From positions 320,434,929-320,498,928 of the forward strand of contig CM022301.1 in assembly GCA_011799875.1 (NCBI GenBank): a DNA stretch of 64,000 nt. The letters run 5' to 3'. The translations under genes and the position numbers were made by a program. Below are positions 57,568 to 64,000 of the stretch, in pieces. Origin of the DNA: Thinopyrum elongatum (taxonomy: Eukaryota; Streptophyta; Magnoliopsida; Poales; Poaceae). Below the pieces are notes generated by a model that did not search any database, was not told the origin of the DNA, and was given only the letters and a program-made list of their open reading frames with translations. Position 1 is the stretch's first letter; every line of letters starts with the position of its first letter.

Positions 57568-59367
57568 GCCGATAGAGACATTATTATTATCTTCATGAGG
57601 TTTTTCTATTTCAGGCTCACTAGAGGTATGCAAAGTCATATCATTTTTCTTTTTCTTTTTCTTTTTAGAAGGACTCGGTGCATCAGTTTTAATTCTTTGA
57701 GAGTCTTGTTCAATTCTTTTAGGGTGTCCCTCAGGATAAATTGGTTCCTGAGTCATTTTACCTCCTCTAGTTGCTACTCTAACAGCGAAATCATTCATAT
57801 TATTATTCATTTCACTAAGCAATTCTCTTTGAGATTTAGCAACTTGTTCTAACTGAGTTTGAACCATAGAAGCATGTTTTCCTACACCCCTAACATCATT
57901 AGTAATTCTGAATAACAAGTCACTCAAGCGAGCAATCATATCAGAATTATATTTTAATTATTTCATAACATTTGCATTGAAGTGATTTTGTTTTCTAATG
58001 TAATTATCAAATTCATAAAGGCATTGACTAGGATGTTTATTGTAAGGAATGTCACCTTCATCAAACTTTAATAAAGAATTTACCTCTACCACCTGTGGAG
58101 GTGGTGGTGTGTCAAGTCCATGTATTTCTTCAATAGGAGGTAAATTTTTAACATCTTCAGCTTTAATACCTTTTTCCTTCATACATTTCTTTGCCTCTTG
58201 CATATCTTCGGGACTGAGGAATAAGATACCCCTCTTCTTCGGAGTGGGTTTAGGCGGTGGTTCAGGAAGAGTCCAATCATCATAATTTTTCAATATGTTG
58301 TTCAATAATTCTTCAGCTTGTTCAACAGTTCGGTCCCTGGAAACAGAACCAGCACAACTATCTAGGAAGTCCCTAGAAGCATTGGTTAGTCCATTATAGA
58401 AGATATCAAGTATTTCATTTTTCTTAAGAGGATGATTAGGCAAAGCATTAAGCAATTCGAGAAGCCTCCCCCAAGCTTGTGGGAGACTCTCTTCTTCAAT
58501 TTGTGCAAAGGTAAATATTTCCTGTAAAGCAGCTTGTTTCTTATGACTGGGAAAATATTTTTCAGAGAAGTAGTAAATCATATCCTGGGGACTACGCACA
58601 CAACCAGGAGCAAGAGTATTGTACCATATCTTAGGATAACCCTTTAGTGAGAACGGAAATAATTTGAGAATATAGTAGTATCGAATCTTCTCATCATTAG
58701 CAAAAAGGGTGGCTATATCATTTAATTTAGTGAGATGTGCCACAATAGTTTCAGTTTCATAGCCATGGAAAGGATCAGATTCAACCAAAGTAATTAACTC
58801 TGGGTCGACAGAGAATTCATAATCCATATCGGTAACAAAGATAGGTGAGGTAGCAAACTTGGGATCACATTTCATTCTAGCATTCAAAGATTTTTCTTTC
58901 AATTTGCATAGGAATTTCTTAAGATCACCCCTATCATTGCAAGCAAGAAAATCTCTAGCTATCACCTCATCCATAACATAACCTTCAGGTATCTTAGGCA
59001 TTTCATATCTAGGAGAGCTAGGTCTAATAGGTGTTTCAAGATTTTCAGTTTCAAGTACTTCATCAGTTTCAATAATTTCATCAGTTTCAGCATTCTCAAT
59101 ATCTTTAGCTCTAGCAATTTGTTCATCAAGAAATTCACCTAGTGGCACATTATCATCAAGCAAGGTACTAGCATCATCATGAATATCATTTACAGCAGAA
59201 GTAGCATCATTAATAACATGCGACATATCAGGATTAATAGCATGTGGTGGTGTTGCAAGTCTACTCAAAACAAAAGGTGAATCAAGTGTAGAGTGTGATG
59301 GCAGTTCCTTACCTCCCCTCGTCCTAGAGGGAACGATCTTGGTTTTTGTATCCTTCAAATTCTTCAT
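57568..59367 (-). pseudogene. Gag of the Fatima-like element, one in-frame stop
   Basis: From ATG 59367 on the - strand (MKNLKDTKTKIVPSRTRGG) the frame is open for 469 codons to TAA at 57958-57960 and then continues in the same frame into 57568. Capsid motifs: ILKLFPFSLKGYPKIWYNTL, YYFSEKYFPSHKK, FTFAQIEEESLPQAWGRLLE and the end LNNILKNYDDWTLPEPPPK. A Lys run (SKKKKKKKND, about 57660) follows. No zinc knuckle or protease is left, because the deletion removes the rest. Confidence 0.88.
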
Positions 59368-59416
59368 AGTGATAAATAGATAATAATTCCAAGTGACTCA
59401 GCAAATATAGCTATGC

Positions 59417-59434
59417 TCCCCGGCAACAGCGCCA
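59417..59434 (-). other. Primer-binding site of the Fatima-like element
   Basis: On the - strand TGGCGCTGTTGCCGGGGA, 11 bases from the LTR, the Athila form. Confidence 0.88.
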
Positions 59435-59445
59435 GAAAAAGGCCT

Positions 59446-60860
59446 TGATAACCCACAAGTATAGGGGATCGCTACAGTATTCAAGGGTAGAGTATTCAGC
59501 CCAAATTTATAGATTCGACACAAGGGGAGCCAAAGAATATTTGCAAGTATTAGTAGTTGAGTTGTCAATTCAACCACACCTGAAGATTAAATATCTGCAG
59601 CAAAGTGATCAGTAGCACAGTAATATGATAGTTTTGATAGCAGTGGTAACAGTAATAGTAACGGTAACAGTGGTAGCAATGATTTTGTAGCAGTTGTAAC
59701 AGTAGCAATAGCAATAGCAATAGTAACTTAGCAAGAACAATATATGGAAAACTCATAGGCATTGGATCGGTGAATTCTTTGGATGATATTCATCATATAA
59801 CAATCATAACCTAGGGAGATACAAAACTAGCTCCAGTTCATAAATATAATGTAGGCATGTATTTCATAAATAGTCATACGTGCTTATGGAAAAGAACTTG
59901 CATGACATCTTTTGTCCTACCCTCCCGTGGCAGCGGGGTCCATAAGGAAACTAAGGGATATTAAGGACTTCTTTAAATAAAGAACCGAAACAAAGCATTA
60001 ACACATAGTCAATACATGAACTCCTCAAACTACAGCCATCACCGGAAAGTATCCCAATTACTGTCACACTGGGGTTTATGGATCATAACACGTAATAATT
60101 GAATATGACTTGGAAGATCGGATCTAGAACATAGATATAATGGTGAAAACATAAACGGTTCAGATCTGAAATCATGGCACTCGGACCCTAGTGACAAGCA
60201 TTAAGCATAGCAAAGTCATAACAACATCAATCTCAGAACATAGTGGATACTAGGGATCAAGCCCTAAGAAAACTAACTCGATTACATGATGAATCTAATC
60301 CAACTCCTCACTGACCAGTGAGCCTACGAAGGAATTACTCACTCCCGATGGGGAGCATCATGGAATTGGTGATGAAGGATGGTTGGTGACGATGAAGACC
60401 GAAGATTCCCCTCTCCGGAGCCCCGAACGGGCTCCAGATCTGGCCTCCCGATGAAGAACAGGAGGTGGTGGCGGCCCCGTATTGTGAAATGCGATGAAAC
60501 TTCCTCTCTTATTTTTTCTCCGAAAATAGGATTTTATAGTGTTGGAATTAGGGTCTGCGGGGCCACGAGGTGGGCACAACCCACTAGGGTGCGCCAGAGG
60601 GGGTGCGCCCTGGTGTCATGTGCCCAGCCAGGGGCACCCCTCCGGTGGTTCTTGGTTCCAGTAATTTTTATATATTATGAAATATTTCTGCAAAAAGTTT
60701 TGTCCCATTCCAAGAACTTTTATTTCTGCACAAAAACAACACCAAGGTAGTTCTGCTGAAAACAGCGTCAGTCCGGGTTAGTTTCATTCAAATCATGCAA
60801 ATTAGAGTCCAAAACAAGAGCAAAAGCATTAGAAAAAGTAGATACGACAGAGACGTATCA
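59446..60860 (-). repeat. 5' LTR of the Fatima-like element
   Basis: 1415 bp, complete, with TGATAC start and TTATCA end on the - strand. Short frames on both strands near 60358-60750 are incidental. Confidence 0.92.
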
Positions 60861-60865
60861 GAACC

Positions 60866-61139
60866 GCGCATGGAGGAATCGCTGACGGATTGGTGCGCAA
60901 GGAGCGACCATGACCGCCTACCGAGACGAAGAGCACGGATGGTGCGCGCTATCTGCTTGCTGGCCATTTGGGAGCTATGGAAACACCGGAACGGAGTTGT
61001 GTTCGACGGTAAAACTCCATGCCTACGGGACGTGATACGCAAGATAGCTAGCGAATGTGCACTATGGAAGCAAGCAGGACTACTGGGAGGCGAGGACGAC
61101 CTTGATAGCTTTCTCACGGCGGCGCTAGGGTTGGCATAG
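60866..61139 (+). pseudogene. LINE ORF2, C-terminus
   Basis: Continues the frame cut at 56718: SLTDWCARSDHDRLPRR, then AICLLAIWELWKHRNGVVFD, the WxxWKxRN motif that ends ORF2 in plant LINEs, and LDSFLTAALGLA followed by TAG at 61137-61139. This short part is undamaged. Confidence 0.9.
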
Positions 61140-61281
61140 GGTGAGTAGTCACTTAGCCTTGAGGGTGGATTAAGGTGTGAGTCTCATGTAGTCATACCTT
61201 GTAAAACAGCGGTGGGGCTCTTCCCCCTTTCCTTCTTTAATACATGATACGCACCCTCGTGCGTGTTCGAGAAGAAGAAAA
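61140..61281 (+). other. LINE 3' UTR and A-rich tail
   Basis: About 130 bp of untranslated sequence (ccttctttaatacatgata) ends in GAGAAGAAGAAAAAA near 61270-61283, followed by the duplicated target AATGTCAGTGAGGA. The tail is very short. Confidence 0.75.
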
Positions 61282-61295
61282 AATGTCAGTGAGGA
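61282..61295. repeat. Probable 3' target-site duplication of the LINE
   Basis: AATGTCAGTGAGGA, 12 of 14 matches to 4938-4951. The first A bases may belong to the tail. Confidence 0.7.
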
Positions 61296-63246
61296 TCTTG
61301 TAATGTTGTATGTTTTTTTTGAGAAACTGAAATGTTGTACCTATGTTGGAGGTTGGAACCATGGTTTTCTATCTGTAAAAAAGAGAGGAACAATGTTGAT
61401 TTTGGCCCAGTTACATTTTATTGTAGGAATCTGGCCTGTACGCCAACGTAAATTGTGTACGTGCCATAGGCCCTTATCTTCAGTCACACGAGAGCGGCCC
61501 TCTCGTTCCTAAAAAAAAAAGAGCGGAGCTCTCAGGTAGGCATGTCTGCTCTCTCTCAAAAAAAGAAGTACAGTAGTGATGTCAAAAATATTATTGCCTT
61601 TAAGATTATTTTTTCCCTAAAAAAATAAATTGTAAGTTTTTTTTAGGGGGGTTGCTTCTAAGATATTTCGAGAAAAGTAGCCTCTCGAGTCAATAAAACT
61701 GAAAAATTAATACAAAAATAGAATTTAAGAAGCTTCAGTTAGTAAGGAGAAATAGTGAGAATGGGAGAACCTATGATTCTATAGGATTATATTGAAATGA
61801 ATCCTAACACTTTATTTGGTGGGATGGCGGAACAAGTTTGTTTTGTCTTAGTTTACAAATTTATAATTTGAAAAATAAGACAAGAAAGAGTAAACATTCC
61901 CGCAAAATTCTTAGTGAGTTAGAATATTTTACTACGATTGAGTAATAGCAAATTTAAAGATATTTTTTTCAAGAAGGATTACATTGTCTGTAAGTATAGA
62001 GTTGGATATATGCTATATCTTCTCTCTTTCCTGTTTTAATAAATTTAATATTATATATAACATTTTCTATTATTTGTTAATGTGTATCTATCTGAATCAT
62101 AATATATTTTTAATGTTATGAAGTTGGAGAAATTTGCACATTTCAATCACAATTGTGCGCAGCTTGCCCGATTTTTGCGAAAGTATGTAATGCTACTCTC
62201 ATTGTTCCAGAGCTGCTAATGAAACAATTAATGCTCAAGCTAAGAATAGTAATGTCATTAGCCATTGTTGGTAGAACCTCTAGTTTTCTCAAGGCCTAAG
62301 CTTGTAAATGATCTATAACTATTTTATCAGAAAATAGTTCTTCCACTATAAAAACAATATTGATACAATGAATATACATTCATCAAGTCCCAAAATTTTA
62401 AATCAAATTTGAAACACATATATAGAACAAAAAGGACAAATCTAATTGTGAATAATAATATTGAAGATTAGACCATGAGTTCTGGCTTAATAATATTAGT
62501 GCTAAATTTGTCTTTCTCATTTCTTGAGCTACAAATAGAGTATGGATTCGAACAATAGAAATATTTACTTTAAGTGGTGTGAATTATGTTTCATATTATA
62601 GCAACTTCTAGAGAAGCCCAAACAGATCGGTTTGGTGTTGATACTCCATTGTTGGGAGTACCCATATAGTCATATGTTCTTATGGTTACACATCCATCAT
62701 CAGATGTATTGTACTTCTCAAACTTCGAGTACAAGCAGCACTGCCGTGTATGGAACCCTACTCTAAAAAGTCATAAAACGAATTAAATCATGAGATTTAC
62801 ATATATGTCAACCACTTTATAAATTTTATAACTAAATTGAAAATACAGTTGTGAACACAAGAAATGTTAAAATTGTTGTTGATAATGTTAATTGGCCCAA
62901 TTCGCAAGCACATCCTACTTGTCTAGGCAAGATTAGTTTTATTTTCAAATTCCCATTTGAAATATTAACATTGTATTGTTATAAAAAATGCAATTGATTT
63001 TGACAAGAAAGGTAAAATCCTCGCTCTTTCCTCCTCCTACCACACTAGTGATGTCTTCCTCAATGGGTCGCTGCCATCCCCATTCATATATCATCCCCTC
63101 CACTTTCCTTTTCCAAGTTACATACAAACTTCACACCTCCTGTCTTACCTTACGGATTTCACTTGGAGATCCCATCCTTATAAGAAGTCCATCTAATAGG
63201 ACAAGGTCTGGTGGTGACTCAATTAATATGCTTCTTTTTAATAGAA
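61296..63246. other. AT-rich right flank, no gene recognised
   Basis: About 2 kb in which no frame exceeds roughly 100 codons and no transposon domain is visible. There are short hairpins (for example ACGAGAG...CTCTCGT near 61487-61506) and several A/T runs. Presumably the continuation of the pre-insertion locus at 1-4937. Confidence 0.6.
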
Positions 63247-64000
63247 CTAGGACAATGCCCGCGCATTGCAACGGGTTATAAATATTGTAGTACGTTAGCT
63301 CCTAATTTACCTACCCATATTAAGGTGATTGTGTAAATAAAATGTTGATCAAATCATCCCCATGATTTACATGTTTATATTAATGTGATTGTGTATAAAA
63401 TGTTTACCAAATCCTGTCCATATCAACGTGATGCAGTTTGGTAAGTAATTTAAATTGATTGATTAGCATACGGGGAAGGTGCAGACGAAGGGCATGGTGG
63501 GTCCAAAAAAACAGTTGGGCGAAAAGAATTGATGGAGGAACATGGTGGGATGGGGAAGACCCGGTTGACGAAGTGTTCTGCGGCAGGAAAAGAAACACAT
63601 CATTTTATAGTGGAGATTATACATCGCCAGACCTTGCTTCTTGGCACTTTTCTAGAATGTGCGGCAATAGAATCCGTTACTACGCTATTATAATTAGGAC
63701 CTATGATTTTGTCTCTCAGCATTGTCCATCTAGGCCTAGCAAACATCTTATATGTCGGGAAAAATTTGGTAACGATACCAACAATATTAGAAAGCAAGGG
63801 AGATATGACTGCCTCTTTATCTTTTATATGTTACTACAGTTCTTTGTCTCTAAAAATGCACCCTCTCTTGGATAACTCTAGTGGCACCTCATTCGCCCTC
63901 ACCTAGTGCGCCCGTAGAGAACTAACCTTGCCTTCTTTTCGGGGCTTCTTGTTCTGGACATGCTAAATATGAGAGACTTGTTAACTATTGTTGAATATGT
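63247..64000 (-). mobile_element. Probable Helitron, 3' terminus (element continues past the window)
   Basis: On the - strand the sequence reads CCCGTTGCAATGCGCGGG, a hairpin-capable motif, then CATTGTCCTAG followed by T at 63246. Grass Helitrons end with such a CCCGTTGCAACGCACGGG-like hairpin about 10 bp before a terminal CTAG (CTRR) and insert between A and T. The body would lie at higher coordinates. Neither the TC 5' end nor a Rep/helicase gene is within the window. Confidence 0.55.

Larger units (their letters stand above)
56719..60860 (-). mobile_element. Internally deleted Athila-type (Fatima-like) element
   Basis: Flanked by a perfect GAACC duplication (56714-56718 and 60861-60865). 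On the - strand the right-hand LTR (59446-60860, 1415 bp) begins TGATACGTCTCTGTCGTATC and ends GGGTTATCA. The primer site and gag follow. Gag then fuses directly into the middle of the second LTR (56719 to about 57567). All of pol, the polypurine tract and about 570 bp of LTR are missing. The outermost base of the left end is altered (TA instead of TG on the + strand). Confidence 0.92.
4952..61281 (+). mobile_element. 5'-truncated LINE retrotransposon, split by five insertions
   Basis: LINE pieces lie at 4952-5001, 5599-7085, 37291-37631, 39033-39499, 55058-56718 and 60866-61281, about 4.4 kb in all. They read in order: end of ORF1, apurinic-type endonuclease, reverse transcriptase, C-terminal zinc-binding region, 3' UTR and a short A-rich tail (61272-61283). 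When each insertion and one copy of its target duplication are removed, the reading frame continues sensibly, which confirms that the pieces belong to one element. The N-terminal part of ORF1 is missing, so this was a 5'-truncated, dead-on-arrival copy. It also carries later stop codons. It is the oldest element here because everything else interrupts it. Confidence 0.9.

Overview
The window is plant nuclear DNA, almost certainly from a Triticeae grass (wheat, Aegilops, rye or barley). The evidence is the families seen: a Copia element whose LTRs open TGTTGGAAATATGCCCTAGA (Angela/WIS/BARE group), several Athila-lineage Gypsy elements with LTRs opening TGATAC and a TGGCGC-type primer site, Tat-lineage Gypsy elements, a Stowaway MITE and a grass-type Helitron end. 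I see no complete host gene. At most a few short host exons are possible in the left flank.

Layout. 1-4937 is left flank: a higher-order minisatellite (about 487-2365), microsatellites, one candidate exon (3319-3489), a Stowaway MITE (3686-3798) and a 26-bp perfect palindrome (4222-4247). From 4952 to 61281 lies a single 5'-truncated LINE on the + strand, about 4.4 kb of its own sequence, blown up to about 56 kb by insertions. An imperfect 14-bp target duplication (4938-4951 / 61282-61295) and a short A-rich tail bound it. 61296-64000 is AT-rich right flank, ending with a probable Helitron 3' terminus on the - strand at 63247.

Insertions in the LINE, in order: (1) a Mutator-like fold-back element, 5002-5589, with 9-bp duplication ACCAATGGA; (2) an Angela-group Copia element, 7086-37285, with duplication CCCTC; (3) a 1.35-kb insert, 37632-38981, flanked by a 51-bp duplication of LINE sequence; (4) a Sabrina-like Athila element without reverse transcriptase, 39500-55052, with duplication GCAAA/GCAAC; (5) an internally deleted Athila-type element on the - strand, 56719-60860, with duplication GAACC.

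Second and third levels: the Angela 5' LTR holds a 1.6-kb LTR remnant (8180-9798). The Angela RNase H region holds a full Athila-lineage element (15197-35022, GTGAC/GTGAT). That element's pol is split by a Tat-lineage element on the - strand (20401-30081, GCAAG). The Sabrina-like gag-protease is split by a second Tat-lineage element on the - strand (42942-50401, GAACC).

The most interesting item is inside the second Tat element. Between its pol remnant and 3' LTR, and antisense to it, is an open frame with its own TATA-like box and ATG (44156-44971). It encodes an AT-hook followed by a B3-type DNA-binding domain, apparently a captured transcription-factor-like gene carried by a retrotransposon. 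Most other coding regions are decayed gag/pol. The longest intact frames are those of the first Tat element.
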